From assembly GCF_003601985.1 (NCBI RefSeq), contig NZ_QZXA01000009.1, positions 62,001 through 126,000 of the forward strand: DNA of 64,000 nucleotides, written 5' to 3'. Source of the stretch: Mesorhizobium jarvisii. GTDB lineage: Bacteria > Pseudomonadota > Alphaproteobacteria > Rhizobiales > Rhizobiaceae. Position numbers and translations under genes: made by a program. Below the pieces are notes generated by a model. That model was not told the DNA's origin and did no database searches. It saw only the letters and a list, made by a program, of their open reading frames with translations. This document shows, one piece after another, positions 1 through 9,312 of this stretch; position 1 is the stretch's first letter; each line of letters begins with the position of its first letter.

Positions 1-167
1 TCGTGGCCGGCGATCATGCGCAGCGTCGAGGTCTTGCCGCAGCCGGAGGGACCGAGCAGGCAGCAATAGGTGCCCGCCGGTATCTTCAGGCTGATATCCT
101 CGACGGCGGTCGTCGTTCCATAGACTTTCGAAACGGACACGATGTCGATCTCGGCGGCTTTGGACAT
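1..167 (-). CDS. ABC transporter ATP-binding protein, N-terminal part only
   Basis: The first 55 residues of an ABC importer ATPase run off the left edge of the window. The Walker A motif GPSGCGKTS is visible at about residues 39-47, preceded by the usual first strands (DIVSVSKVYG). The ATG at 167 is the obvious start. ATPases of this form (PotA/UgpC/FbpC class) energise uptake of polyamines, sugar phosphates or iron; the substrate cannot be told from this fragment. The gene is divergent from a GntR regulator, and two TTGTGCA-type palindromes lie between them, so the regulator probably controls the transporter. Confidence 0.85.
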   Translation of the reverse strand, partial: MSKAAEIDIVSVSKVYGTTTAVEDISLKIPAGTYCCLLGPSGCGKTSTLRMIAGH

Positions 168-291
168 TCAGGCTTCCCCGTTTGGTCGCATTAACCAATG
201 CATCATGCGTGCCAATATCGGGGTGACTGGCCAAACATTTGAATTGTCTAGAAAATCAGGCCTGTCGGCCGTTGCCTATCTGGCGGGCGGC

Positions 292-308
292 TTTGTGCAT
301 TGCACAAA
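292..308. promoter_or_regulatory. Perfect palindromic operator candidate, upstream of GntR gene
   Basis: TTTGTGCA-T-TGCACAAA is a perfect 17-base palindrome with 8-base arms. It lies in the 263-base divergent region between the ABC ATPase and the GntR gene, where an autoregulating GntR/FCD dimer would be expected to bind. The site is seen directly; its binding protein is inferred. Confidence 0.6.
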
Positions 309-318
309 TTATGGGCGA

Positions 319-337
319 TTGTGCGCGATATGCACAA
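319..337. promoter_or_regulatory. Second operator candidate with the same arms
   Basis: TTGTGC-N7-GCACAA repeats the arm sequence of the palindrome at 292-308 with a wider centre. The centres of the two sites are about 28 bases apart. It would suit a second, weaker site for the same GntR regulator. Confidence 0.45.
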
Positions 338-430
338 AAATCGTATGCAATCTTTTTCGGCTTTGTGTTCACTTTGCCTCTCGTGCGCAGACGGCGAGTC
401 GCGTTAGAAGGGTGCGGGAACATCATCGCC

Positions 431-1141
431 ATGAATATTGCCGATCACATCTATTCCACCGATAGCGCCAACCAGGATCGCGCGCAGGCGATCCGCGACA
501 ATCTGCGCGACGCCATCGTCGACCGCCGGCTGGCGCCGGGCACCAAGCTGTCGGAGGGCGAGGTCGGCACGCTGTTCGATGTGTCGCGCACCGTGGCACG
601 CGCGGCCCTGCAGATGTTGTCCTTCGAAGGCCTGGTGCGCACGGAGCGCAACCGCGGCGCGTTCGTCGCCAACCCCTCGCCCGAGGAGGCGCGCCAGGTG
701 TTCGCCTCGCGCCGGCTGATCGAGCCCGGGATTGCTATTGCCGCCTGCGGGCGCGTCACATCGGCCGACATCGCCGCCTTCAGGGCTCAACTCGACGAGG
801 AGGGCCGCTTCATCGCCGAACGCGGTCCGACCGCGCGGCGTTCCGAGATCAAGGCGTCCGGCGATTTCCATCTGCTGCTTGCTTCGGTCGCCGGCAACGC
901 AATCCTGCAGCGCTTCATGGAGGAACTGGTCGCGCGCTCCTCGCTTGTCATCGCGCTTTATGGGCGGTCTGGCGTGTCAGCCTGCGGGCACAGCGAGCAT
1001 ACCGAAATTGTCGGCGCGCTGGAGAGCAGCGATTGCGAACGGGCCAGCCAGCTGATGCTGCACCACATCGACCATATCGAGGCCGATCTCGATCTGCGCG
1101 TCAGGGCGGGGCCGGCGCTTCGCGAGGCTCTCAATTTCTGA
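431..1141 (+). CDS. GntR family transcriptional regulator (FCD subfamily)
   Basis: A 236-residue regulator. An N-terminal winged helix spans about residues 15-80 (DRRLAPGTKLSEGEV, then VSRTVARAALQMLSFEGLV, then the wing RNRGAFVANP). It is followed by an all-helical FCD ligand domain with the H-x3-A/E pattern (DFHLLLASVAGN) and a terminal histidine (EHTEIVGALE). FCD proteins usually sense small acids, sugars or amino acids and repress nearby transport genes. The start ATG at 431 is preferred because upstream codons give no family-like sequence. It is divergent from the ABC ATPase and probably autoregulated through the TTGTGCA palindromes at 292-337. One odd point: the usual REAL motif of GntR recognition helices reads VARAAL here. 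Confidence 0.9.
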   Translation: MNIADHIYSTDSANQDRAQAIRDNLRDAIVDRRLAPGTKLSEGEVGTLFDVSRTVARAALQMLSFEGLVRTERNRGAFVANPSPEEARQVFASRRLIEPGIAIAACGRVTSADIAAFRAQLDEEGRFIAERGPTARRSEIKASGDFHLLLASVAGNAILQRFMEELVARSSLVIALYGRSGVSACGHSEHTEIVGALESSDCERASQLMLHHIDHIEADLDLRVRAGPALREALNF

Positions 1142-1144
1142 CGG

Positions 1145-2371
1145 CTAGTTTTCGTCCGTGGCAGCGTGCGCTGCCTGTCCGGCTGCCTTGCGGCGCAGCA
1201 CCTTGGTCAGGTTCCAGATTGTCGGGCTGTTCTTGACAAACGCCTTCAGCCGCGCGCCCTGGCGAAGCGTCTGCGCCAGGGCGCGGCCCTTCAGCGTCAG
1301 CGGGACCAGCACCTCGAAATGCCGGGTTTCGATATCGCACCACTGCCGCTTGTAGGGCTCGTCGCCGACCGAGAAATCGTAGACGGCAAAACCCGCCTCG
1401 CAGGCTTCCTGGATGTTGTCGAAGAACAGGAAATCGCCGGGACTGCTGGATGCGAGATCATCCTCGGCGATCGCTCCGAACTCGCAGATCAGGCGTTTCC
1501 CGGAGCGGCTCGACCCGGTGACGGCGCGTAGCTTGCCGGCGACTTCCAAGCCATGCAGCACGAAAGAGGGCGTGTCCTCGGCCAGGGCCTGCGTGAACAG
1601 CGCCCTGAAGAAGGCGCGTGTCTGGTCGCCGCCGAAGACATTGGCAATGCCCATCTTGCGAAAGCGGAGCTCCTTCATCTCGAAGAAGGCGTCGAGCAAT
1701 CTCTCCACCTCGTCCGGGCTGCGCGCCTCGATGCGCCGATGGCTGCCGACGGCGTCGAATTTGCGCATCTGCGACCGATGTTTCTTGCGTTTGCGCTTGC
1801 CGCTGGCGCGCAGCAGCAGCGCATCGAAGCCCCCGCCAAGGTCGACGGCCAGCGAAAGATTGGGGCTGGAGAAATGATCGAGCGATGCGAGCGGATTGGC
1901 GATGCCGTCGAGATCGGGCAGCAATCGTTCCAGCGCGATGAGATCGATGTCGGGCCTAGCCTTGGCGATGGCCCCAAACACTGAGTCGACGGCCGCGCTC
2001 TCCGCCCTGGCCAGCCATTGCGGGTCAGCGGCCGCGAAATTGCCATTGGCATGGCGGCCGCCCATGAAACGGGCGACCCGGAACGGGCCCTGGCTGACAA
2101 CCTCCAGCGCCAGTGCGATGACCGGCTTGCCTCCGAGAGTGAGCGTCGCCACCAACAGATCGGGCTCGAGCTGCGCGGCCCAGTTCAGGATCCATGTTGC
2201 GCCCTGGGCCGGCGCATAAAGCGCCGACCGGCAGAATTCCGCATAGGCCGCCAGCCCGTCCGCACCCACGACGGAGACCGATGGCCCGGCGGCATCCTTC
2301 GGCAGGGCGCGTGGCGAAGCCTCGATCGCCGCAAGCCGATTGCCGTCAAATGACGCCATTGCGTCAACCAT
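1145..2371 (-). CDS. GNAT family acyltransferase, BcsL/CelD-like
   Basis: A 408-residue protein with the long two-lobed GNAT_acyltransf_6 layout. The conserved central region is KRKRKKHRSQMRKFDAVG followed by ELRFRKMGIANVF at about residues 190-240, and the late block is FDNIQEACEAGFAVYDFSVGDEPYKRQWCD. Proteins of this family (BcsL/CelD) act on exopolysaccharide or cellulose assembly as probable acyl transferases in the cytoplasm. It is divergent from a polysaccharide deacetylase across only 90 bases, which supports a surface-polysaccharide role. The exact substrate is not known. Confidence 0.8.
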   Translation of the reverse strand: MVDAMASFDGNRLAAIEASPRALPKDAAGPSVSVVGADGLAAYAEFCRSALYAPAQGATWILNWAAQLEPDLLVATLTLGGKPVIALALEVVSQGPFRVARFMGGRHANGNFAAADPQWLARAESAAVDSVFGAIAKARPDIDLIALERLLPDLDGIANPLASLDHFSSPNLSLAVDLGGGFDALLLRASGKRKRKKHRSQMRKFDAVGSHRRIEARSPDEVERLLDAFFEMKELRFRKMGIANVFGGDQTRAFFRALFTQALAEDTPSFVLHGLEVAGKLRAVTGSSRSGKRLICEFGAIAEDDLASSSPGDFLFFDNIQEACEAGFAVYDFSVGDEPYKRQWCDIETRHFEVLVPLTLKGRALAQTLRQGARLKAFVKNSPTIWNLTKVLRRKAAGQAAHAATDEN

Positions 2372-2461
2372 ACCTCAATCCTTAAGGCGTATTGATCCCG
2401 ATTTGGGGGGCGCGCAGGCGTATTCCGTGCTTGGATCAGCCTAGGCGCAAAAGGTGAATGA

Positions 2462-3520
2462 ATGATCGACGGTGGGGAGGCAATCCGGAAACTGGCGCTC
2501 AACGTCGCCCGCTATACCGGCCTCGCACCACTGGCCAGGCCATTTGTCGGCGGCATCGGAGCGATCCTGATGTTGCACCGCGTGACAGCGACACCGGAAA
2601 AGCCTGACAGCGTTAACCGGCACCTTAACATCGCCCCCAGTTTCCTTGACGCCGTGATCGCCGACATGAAAGCGGACGGCTATGTTTTCGTCTCGATGGA
2701 CGAGGCCGTGCAGCGCATCAAGGCAGGCGGCAAGGGCGGCCGGTTCGCCACCATCACCGCAGACGATGCCTATCGTGACAACATGACCGAGGCCCTGCCG
2801 GTGCTGGAGAAGCACCGCGCGCCGATCACCATCTATGTGGCGCCGGGGCTGATCGACGGCACCGCCGATCTTTGGTGGGATGTGGCCGAGGATATCGTCA
2901 ACGCGTCGGACCGCCTGACTCTGTCGACCTCGAATGGTCCGGCGGTGATCGATTGCGCGACCCCGGCCAGGAAAAGCCAGGCCATAACCCGGCTGCACGC
3001 CTACCTGGCCACCGAGGTTCGTGAGGAAGATCTGCGCACCGTGCTGCGCGATCTCGCCAGTTCAAACGGCGTCGACGCGGACGCCTCGCGCCTGCGGACG
3101 CTGATGAACTGGGATGAGATCCGCACCGTCGCCGCGCATCCCCTGGTTACGATCGGCGCCCATACGATCAACCACAGCAACCTGAAGCGGCTTTCCGAGG
3201 CCGATGCACGGCGCGAGATCGACGCCGTGAAGGGCATGTTGCGAGCAGAGCTTGGCAGCGAACCACTCCATTTCGCCTATCCCTATGGCTATGCAAGCGC
3301 CGTCGGCTGCCGCGAAGTCGGCTTTGCCCGCGACGCCGGCTATGTCTCCGCCGTGACGACCCGCCATGGCGTGCTGCGCGCCGGACATGCCGGCTTCCTG
3401 CATGCCTTGCCGCGCATTTCGATCAATGGCCGCTACCAGAACCTTGCCCATATCCGCACCATGCTGTCGGGCGTGACGACGCCGCTCGCCAATGCTGGCA
3501 AGATGGTCGTCACCATCTGA
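2462..3520 (+). CDS. Polysaccharide deacetylase (NodB-homology) family protein
   Basis: A 352-residue protein with a split NodB-type barrel. The first metal-ligand motif reads TADDAYRDN (usual TFDDG) at about residues 98-106, and the His box reads GAHTINHSNL at about residues 237-246. FAYPYG supplies the late conserved block. Family members remove N- or O-acetyl groups from surface glycans. There is no signal peptide, so it may act in the cytoplasm or at the inner membrane on a lipid-linked glycan. The replacement of F-D-D-G by A-D-D-A is unusual, but both aspartates remain. It is divergent from the BcsL-like acyltransferase. Confidence 0.85.
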   Translation: MIDGGEAIRKLALNVARYTGLAPLARPFVGGIGAILMLHRVTATPEKPDSVNRHLNIAPSFLDAVIADMKADGYVFVSMDEAVQRIKAGGKGGRFATITADDAYRDNMTEALPVLEKHRAPITIYVAPGLIDGTADLWWDVAEDIVNASDRLTLSTSNGPAVIDCATPARKSQAITRLHAYLATEVREEDLRTVLRDLASSNGVDADASRLRTLMNWDEIRTVAAHPLVTIGAHTINHSNLKRLSEADARREIDAVKGMLRAELGSEPLHFAYPYGYASAVGCREVGFARDAGYVSAVTTRHGVLRAGHAGFLHALPRISINGRYQNLAHIRTMLSGVTTPLANAGKMVVTI

Positions 3521-3591
3521 CCGGGTTTGCCGTCAATCCGCCTTGCGCGCTGATCCAGCAGCGTATGAGCTGCGAGCCAAGGCAGCCCGTT

Positions 3592-3807
3592 TCAGCCTTT
3601 CGAGCGCGGCTCCAGCATCAGCCACTTGATGATGCCCATCGCCGGCAGCACCCAGAGCAGGCCGCTGAGCAGGAAGAACAGGAATTGCACCAACGCGCTG
3701 GACTCCGACAGCCGGGCGACGGCGAAGATCGATGCGACCAGCGCATAGATGATGACCAGTGCCACCAGCACGAACATTCCGATCAGCTTTTTCAGGCGAA
3801 TGGGCAT
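3592..3807 (-). CDS. DUF2842 small membrane protein
   Basis: A 71-residue inner-membrane protein with two hydrophobic segments, at about residues 9-30 and 39-61, joined by a short loop, with a basic N-terminus (MPIRLKKLIG). The length, the WVLPAMGIIKW block and the position beside a heme A synthase match DUF2842, a family of unknown function in Rhizobiales. It is convergent with the deacetylase upstream and divergent from ctaA. Confidence 0.8.
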   Translation of the reverse strand: MPIRLKKLIGMFVLVALVIIYALVASIFAVARLSESSALVQFLFFLLSGLLWVLPAMGIIKWLMLEPRSKG

Positions 3808-3959
3808 GGCTTGGCCTCGTTGATCGCTACCGCTTAGGCCGAACGCAGGACACGCGCAACCTGCGACATCGGGCGCGACGGCGTGCCGCGCTGCATGGTC
3901 TTGCCAGCACGGGTGCTATGGTTCACCAATCCGCGACATTCAACCGGACTGGACAGATC

Positions 3960-5051
3960 ATGGCTGCCATATCAGCCGCCCACCCATACGTCGCCCGCGA
4001 CCGCGACCTGCACAACCGCGCGCTTGTGCGCGGCTGGCTTTATGTCGTGCTTCTGGTGCTGTTTGCACTGGTGCTGGTCGGCGGCGCCACGCGGCTTACG
4101 GAGTCCGGCCTGTCGATCACCGAATGGCAGCCGATCCACGGCGTTATCCCGCCGCTCAACGAGGCCGAGTGGCAGGAGGAATTCCAGCGCTACCAGCAGA
4201 TCCCGCAATACACCGAGCTCAACAAGGGCATGAGCATCGAGGCGTTCAAGTCGATCTTCTGGTGGGAGTGGGCGCACCGTCTGCTGGCGCGCAGCGTCGG
4301 CCTGGTCTTCGCCCTGCCGCTGCTGTTCTTCTGGGTGAGCCGCCGCATCGAGCGCGGCCTTGGGCCGAAACTCGTCGGTATTCTTCTCCTCGGCGGCCTG
4401 CAGGGCGCCATCGGCTGGTGGATGGTGGCCTCAGGCCTGGTCGACCGCGTATCTGTGAGCCAGTACCGGCTGGCGACGCATCTGACGCTGGCGGCGCTGA
4501 TCTTCACCGCCACCATGGTCGTCGCGCGTGGGTTGGCGCCGCATTCGGAGCCCGCCGCCGATCGCTCGACGCAGCGCCTGGCCGGCTTCATCGTGTTCCT
4601 GGCGCTGATCCAGATCTATCTCGGCGGCCTGGTCGCCGGGCTCGACGCCGGCCTGAGCTACAACACCTGGCCGCTGATGGACGGCAAGATCATCCCCGGC
4701 GATCTGCTGATCCTCGAGCCGGTATGGCGCAACTTCTTCGAAAGTCCGAAGACGGTGCAGTTCATCCATCGGCTTGGCGCCTATACGGTCTTCGCCGTCG
4801 CGCTCTGGCACATGATCGCCACGCGTCGGCGGCTGCCCGGCTCGACCCATGCGCGCCGCGCGACACTGTTGTTTGTGCTGGTGCTGGTGCAGGCCTCGAT
4901 CGGCATCGGCACACTGCTGATGCAGGTGCCGCTGCATATGGCGCTGACGCATCAAGGTTTCGCACTGATCGTGCTGGGTTTCGCTGCCGCGCACTGGCGC
5001 GGCACCAAGGGCGCCTATCCCTTGCCGCAGGAGATCGTGCTCAGGAGTTGA
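3960..5051 (+). CDS. ctaA: Heme A synthase (COX15/CtaA)
   Basis: A 363-residue integral membrane protein that oxidises heme O to heme A for aa3-type cytochrome oxidases. It shows eight hydrophobic segments in two four-helix halves, with paired histidines: WWEWAHRLLAR in the first half, and QFIHRLGAY and ALTHQGFAL in the second. The periplasmic loop GGATRLTESGLSITEWQPIHGVIPP is typical of the alphaproteobacterial COX15 type. ATG 3960 begins MAAISAAHPYV. An in-frame ATG 39 bases upstream is possible but less likely. Confidence 0.95.
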   Translation: MAAISAAHPYVARDRDLHNRALVRGWLYVVLLVLFALVLVGGATRLTESGLSITEWQPIHGVIPPLNEAEWQEEFQRYQQIPQYTELNKGMSIEAFKSIFWWEWAHRLLARSVGLVFALPLLFFWVSRRIERGLGPKLVGILLLGGLQGAIGWWMVASGLVDRVSVSQYRLATHLTLAALIFTATMVVARGLAPHSEPAADRSTQRLAGFIVFLALIQIYLGGLVAGLDAGLSYNTWPLMDGKIIPGDLLILEPVWRNFFESPKTVQFIHRLGAYTVFAVALWHMIATRRRLPGSTHARRATLLFVLVLVQASIGIGTLLMQVPLHMALTHQGFALIVLGFAAAHWRGTKGAYPLPQEIVLRS

Positions 5052-5079
5052 TCCCGAGCCGCTTGGCCCGTCCCTCAGG

Positions 5080-5919
5080 TCAGAAATTCGCCCGCACCGC
5101 CCGGATCGCCTTGGCGATCGACAGTTCGCGGTTCTCATCGACCGCGTTGTCGTCCTCGTGGTGCCAGGCCGCGGACAGGCAGCCATAGGCGATGGCATGG
5201 TCCAGTATCGCCGGCGGCGACTGCCCCAGCGTCTTGGCAAAGACTTCGGCCATGTGTGCGATCCGCTGGGGATCGAGGCAAAGCGCGTCGCGGTCGAGCG
5301 GGTTGTAGAACATGTTGGCGGCGTCGAAGCCGGGATCGCCGAGCACGCCCTTCGGATCGATCACCAGCCAGCCGCGCGATCCCTGCAGGATGTTGTCGTG
5401 GTGCAGGTCGCCATGCAAGGGCCTGATATCGTGCGGATTATCCAGCAGCCGTCCGGCGATCGACGCTGCCTCGACATAGATGCTGGCATGACCCGCGTCT
5501 CGGTCGGTTGCGGCTTTCCTGAACAGGCTGGCGTACCGCTCCCTGAGCGGCTGCAGCTCGGGCGGAAAGGGGTGATGCGACGGCGAAAACAGTTTCGCCA
5601 TCACCTCAGCCGCGATTGCGGTTGCGGCATGGTCGCCCTGTTCATCGAGAACCTGGGTAAGCAAGGTGTCGCCGCCATATTCCAGCAGCATGCTGTGGCC
5701 GTCGCGGCCAAGCAGGCGCACCGCGCCTTCACCGCGCCGCCAGGCGAGGAAATGCTCGCCGCGCAATTCGTCGGCGACATCGTCGAAAGGCTTGAGCGCC
5801 TTGACGACGGCCGGCGAGCCGTCGCCGCGAACAACCTTCCAGATGCGGCTCGAAAAGGTCTCGGCAATGAGTTCGGGCGCGCTGATTTTCCAGCGCGCCG
5901 GGAAAACTGGTGCGTCCAT
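5080..5919 (-). CDS. Aminoglycoside/hydroxyurea phosphotransferase family kinase
   Basis: A 279-residue kinase of the APH(6)/streptomycin 6-kinase-like family. The catalytic loop HGDLHHDNIL and the metal motif VIDPKG lie at about residues 170-195. Chromosomal members in soil bacteria phosphorylate small alcohols or aminoglycosides; resistance cannot be assumed from sequence. ATG 5919 overlaps the argC stop (TGATG), so it is translated with argC as a two-gene operon. The TTG just before this ATG is not needed as a start. Confidence 0.85.
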   Translation of the reverse strand: MDAPVFPARWKISAPELIAETFSSRIWKVVRGDGSPAVVKALKPFDDVADELRGEHFLAWRRGEGAVRLLGRDGHSMLLEYGGDTLLTQVLDEQGDHAATAIAAEVMAKLFSPSHHPFPPELQPLRERYASLFRKAATDRDAGHASIYVEAASIAGRLLDNPHDIRPLHGDLHHDNILQGSRGWLVIDPKGVLGDPGFDAANMFYNPLDRDALCLDPQRIAHMAEVFAKTLGQSPPAILDHAIAYGCLSAAWHHEDDNAVDENRELSIAKAIRAVRANF

Positions 5920-6845
5920 CAAAGCCCGAGCATCAGGTCCATGTTCTGGACGGCTGCGCCCGAGGCACCCTTGCCGAGATTGTCGTAGACCGCCAGCAGC
6001 AGCGCTTGCGCGCGTTTGTCGTTGGCGAAGACATAGACCTTCATGCGGTTGGTGCCGTTGTAGATCTCGGGATCGATCTCCGGCATGCGCTCCAGGTGCG
6101 CATAGGGCGCCACCTCGACCACGCCGCCCTTGATGGCGGCGAAATGGTCGGCAATGGCTGCATGAAGCTCCGCGCCTGTCGGCACATGCTCGAGGCCGCC
6201 GAGCTGCAGCGGCACCACTGTGATCATGCCTTGGGCGAAATTGCCGACCGCCGGCTGCATGATCGGGTCATGTGACAGTTTTGCATAGGCCCGCAGTTCC
6301 GGCACATGCTTGTGCTGCAGGGTGAGGCCATAGGGCAGGAACTCCGAGGCGTCCTCGCCCTTGGCGACGTAGTCCTCGATCATCGGGCGTCCGCCGCCCG
6401 AATAGCCCGAAATGCCGTTGACGGTGATGGGGAAATCCGCCGGCAACAGGCCTGTCGTGACCAGTGGCCTCAGCGTGGCGATCGGTCCCTGCGGCCAGCA
6501 GCCGGGATTGGCGACGCGCTTGGCCGTGGCGATCGTCTTGGCCTGGTCCTTGTCCATCTCGGCGAAGCCATAGGCCCAGCCTTCGGCGACGCGATGCGCG
6601 GTCGATGCATCGATGACCTTGGTGGTGTCGTTGGCGATCAGCGAGACGCTCTCCTTCGCCGCATCGTCCGGCAGGCACAGGATCGCGATATCGGCCGCAT
6701 TGAGGAATTCGGCGCGCGCCGCCGTCTCCTTGCGGCGCTCGGTGGGGATGGAAATGATCTCCAGGTCGCCACGCTCGGCAAGCAGCGCCCGGATCTGCAG
6801 GCCGGTGGTGCCGTGCTCGCCGTCGATGAAGATTTTCGGTTTCAT
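5919..6845 (-). CDS. argC: N-acetyl-gamma-glutamyl-phosphate reductase, type 2
   Basis: A 308-residue NADPH-dependent enzyme, the third step of arginine synthesis (N-acetylglutamyl phosphate to semialdehyde). The short type 2 form is recognised from MKPKIFIDGEHGTTGLQI at the nucleotide-binding end, the catalytic cysteine in ANPGCWPQG at about residues 116-124, and GYSGGGRPMI. It lies 30 bases downstream of speB on the same strand and is coupled to the kinase downstream. Confidence 0.95.
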   Translation of the reverse strand: MKPKIFIDGEHGTTGLQIRALLAERGDLEIISIPTERRKETAARAEFLNAADIAILCLPDDAAKESVSLIANDTTKVIDASTAHRVAEGWAYGFAEMDKDQAKTIATAKRVANPGCWPQGPIATLRPLVTTGLLPADFPITVNGISGYSGGGRPMIEDYVAKGEDASEFLPYGLTLQHKHVPELRAYAKLSHDPIMQPAVGNFAQGMITVVPLQLGGLEHVPTGAELHAAIADHFAAIKGGVVEVAPYAHLERMPEIDPEIYNGTNRMKVYVFANDKRAQALLLAVYDNLGKGASGAAVQNMDLMLGL

Positions 6846-6875
6846 GACCTGATCAAATTCCCTGATATTCCGAGA

Positions 6876-7883
6876 CTATATACCGTTGCCGTGATTCACC
6901 GCGGCACCGTTGTGATTGCCGTTGTTCATCTCTTCCTGCCGTGCCTTTCGTTCAGCCAGCAGGCCGAGATACTGCATGGCCACCATCGAGCCGGCGATCG
7001 CCGTTATATCGGCGTGATCATAGGCCGGCGCAACCTCCACGACATCGGCGCCGACAATATCGACCTGGTTGAGCTGGCGCAGCGTCGACAGGATCTTCGC
7101 CGAGGACGGGCCGCCGGCCACCGGCGTGCCGGTTCCGGGCGCATAGGCCGGGTCGAGGCAGTCGATGTCGAAGGTCAGGTAGGTCTTCTTGCCGCCGGTG
7201 CGGTCGACGATGGCGTAGGCGATGTCGGAGGCACGCATCTCCTCGATTTCGTGGCCGTAGAGGATCTTGATGCCGAACGTATCAGGGGCGTGGGTGCGGA
7301 TGCCGATCTGGATCGAACGGTCCGGATCGATGATGCCTTCCTTGACCGCACGGCCGACAAAGGATCCGTGGTCGATGCGCTTGCCGTCATCCTCCCAGGT
7401 ATCCTGATGCGCGTCGAACTGCACCAAAGCGAGCGGTCCGTGGATGGCGGCATGTGCCTTGAGCAGCGGCCATGTGACGAAATGGTCGCCGCCCAGCGTC
7501 AAAAGGAAGGCGCCTGATTTCAGGATCTTCGCCGCTTCGCGCTCGATCGTGCCGGGGGTTTTCTGGTGGTTGCCGGAGTCGAGCAGGCAGTCGCCATAGT
7601 CGACCACCGCGAGATGTTCGAACAGATCGCGCGAGAATGGATACTGAGGGTCATTGTCGAGGATCGCCGAGGCGCGGCGAATCGCCTGCGGCCCGAAACG
7701 GGCGCCGGGCCGGTTCGTGACGGCGGCGTCGAAGGGAATGCCCCACACCACCGCATCCGCGCCCTTCACGTCCTTGGTGTATTTGCGCCGCATGAACGAC
7801 AGCGCGCCGGAATAGGTCGGCTCAAGGGCGCCGCCCGTTTTGGAGCGGGCGGTGAAGGCATGGTCGATGTTCTTGGTCGCCAT
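6876..7883 (-). CDS. speB: Agmatinase (ureohydrolase family)
   Basis: A 335-residue enzyme that hydrolyses agmatine to putrescine and urea. The manganese-binding motifs are all present: GGDHFVTWP, FDAHQDTWED and FDIDCLDPAYAPG. The N-terminus (YSGALSFMRRKYTKD) and the length fit alphaproteobacterial agmatinases. Other ureohydrolases such as guanidinobutyrase share these motifs, so the substrate is assigned by overall likeness only. A GAGGACC sequence precedes the ATG. Confidence 0.9.
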   Translation of the reverse strand: MATKNIDHAFTARSKTGGALEPTYSGALSFMRRKYTKDVKGADAVVWGIPFDAAVTNRPGARFGPQAIRRASAILDNDPQYPFSRDLFEHLAVVDYGDCLLDSGNHQKTPGTIEREAAKILKSGAFLLTLGGDHFVTWPLLKAHAAIHGPLALVQFDAHQDTWEDDGKRIDHGSFVGRAVKEGIIDPDRSIQIGIRTHAPDTFGIKILYGHEIEEMRASDIAYAIVDRTGGKKTYLTFDIDCLDPAYAPGTGTPVAGGPSSAKILSTLRQLNQVDIVGADVVEVAPAYDHADITAIAGSMVAMQYLGLLAERKARQEEMNNGNHNGAAVNHGNGI

Positions 7884-8006
7884 TACTGGTCCTCGTTTTC
7901 ATCGGGGTGCAACAACTACAGAACCGGCATGGAAGATGCCAGTCACAGCTTGGGGAGACGAAACGGCGCCGCCCGGGTGCCACGGCAAGACAGGATTTGT
8001 CCCATC

Positions 8007-9215
8007 ATGACGCAGGCCGCGTTTCTTAATCCGTCCGATGGCGTGGTGTCGACCCATGCCGGCACGATAGCCGGCGAGCGCTTCCAGGTTCTCGATTCGT
8101 GGCGCGGCATCTGCGCGCTGCTTGTGGCGCTGTTTCATTTCCCGACCGCTTCCGCGATCTCGCAGAGCGCCTTCATCGGTTCGTCCTATCTTTTCGTCGA
8201 TTTCTTCTTCGTCCTTTCCGGCTTCGTCATCGCCAGCAGCTATGCGGATCGGCTGAGTCAGCCGATAGAGGTCGCCCGCTTCGCGCTGGTGCGGTTCGGC
8301 CGCATCTATCCGCTGCATGTCATCATGCTCGCGGCCTTTGCGGGCTTCGAACTGCTGCGGCTGATGCTGCCGCAATTGCATGGCACCGGCGCTGCCCCCT
8401 TCACCGGCGGTTTCGATTTGAAGAGCCTGCTTGCCAATCTGCTCCTGCTGCAAGGGATGGGCTTCGAGGATCATCTGACCTGGAATGCGCCAAGCTGGAG
8501 CATTTCGGCGGAGTTCTTCGCCTATCTCCTGTTTGCCGGCGTGGTCTTCATCGCCGGCGCGCGTGCCTGGATATGGCTTTTCGCCGCCGCCGTCACCGCG
8601 CCGCTGTTCCTGTTTGGTTTCTCCACGCATCATACGGACGTATCCTACGATTTCGGCTTCATCCGCTGCCTCTACGGCTTCTCGCTCGGCGCCCTGCTGG
8701 CTTGGTTTCAGCATGATTCCATTGCAGGGGCACGACAGCTCCTCGCCAGAAGCGGCCCGCGGCTGAGCTGGACCCTTGCCGAAATCGTCATGGTGGCGGC
8801 CATCGTGTTTTTCGTGTCGCTGGCGGGCAGCAATGATTTCGGCATCGCGGCACCCCTGGTGTTCGCGCTGGCGCTGTTTCTCTTCGCCCATGAAGGCGGC
8901 TGGATTTCCGCCTTGCTACGGGCGCCGGTCATGCTGACGCTCGGCGCGCTGTCCTACTCGATTTACATGGTCCACATCTTCGTGCAGGCGCGCCTGATCA
9001 ACGTTGCCGGGCTCGTCGAGCACAAGCTTGGCCTCGGCCTGGTCGGCGACATCGTGCTGCGCGGCTCGCCGGCGACGGGCTTCGGCACCGGCTGGGCCGG
9101 AACGGTTGCAATCGTCATCATGCTCGTCGCCACCATCGCCGCGTCGTGGATCACCTGGCGTTTCATTGAAATGCCGGCGATGGCCTGGTTCCGCCGGCTC
9201 TCGAAGCGCATTTGA
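8007..9215 (+). CDS. Membrane acyltransferase family 3 (OafA/YrhL type)
   Basis: A 402-residue inner-membrane protein with about ten hydrophobic segments. The family signatures are LDSWRGICALLVALFHF (R-G-I and catalytic histidine) at about residues 29-45, FFFVLSGFVI, FGRIYPLH, and WSISAEFFAYLLF. Such enzymes O-acylate surface polysaccharides or other glycans. ATG 8007 is chosen because the family N-terminus follows within 30 residues. It is a stand-alone gene, so the acceptor is unknown. Confidence 0.9.
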   Translation: MTQAAFLNPSDGVVSTHAGTIAGERFQVLDSWRGICALLVALFHFPTASAISQSAFIGSSYLFVDFFFVLSGFVIASSYADRLSQPIEVARFALVRFGRIYPLHVIMLAAFAGFELLRLMLPQLHGTGAAPFTGGFDLKSLLANLLLLQGMGFEDHLTWNAPSWSISAEFFAYLLFAGVVFIAGARAWIWLFAAAVTAPLFLFGFSTHHTDVSYDFGFIRCLYGFSLGALLAWFQHDSIAGARQLLARSGPRLSWTLAEIVMVAAIVFFVSLAGSNDFGIAAPLVFALALFLFAHEGGWISALLRAPVMLTLGALSYSIYMVHIFVQARLINVAGLVEHKLGLGLVGDIVLRGSPATGFGTGWAGTVAIVIMLVATIAASWITWRFIEMPAMAWFRRLSKRI

Positions 9216-9312
9216 CGCCAGATATCGCGACCATCCGCTAGCCGGCTTCGTTCACCCAGATGTCACGGGCATCGCCTATCCCGGCTTCGATCCGGCAAGG
9301 AGCGATTCTCGA

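Noticed and set aside
5080..5919. Acquired streptomycin resistance gene
   Set aside because: The kinase belongs to the APH(6)-like family, but it is coupled to argC in the core chromosome and shows no sign of transfer. Resistance cannot be claimed.
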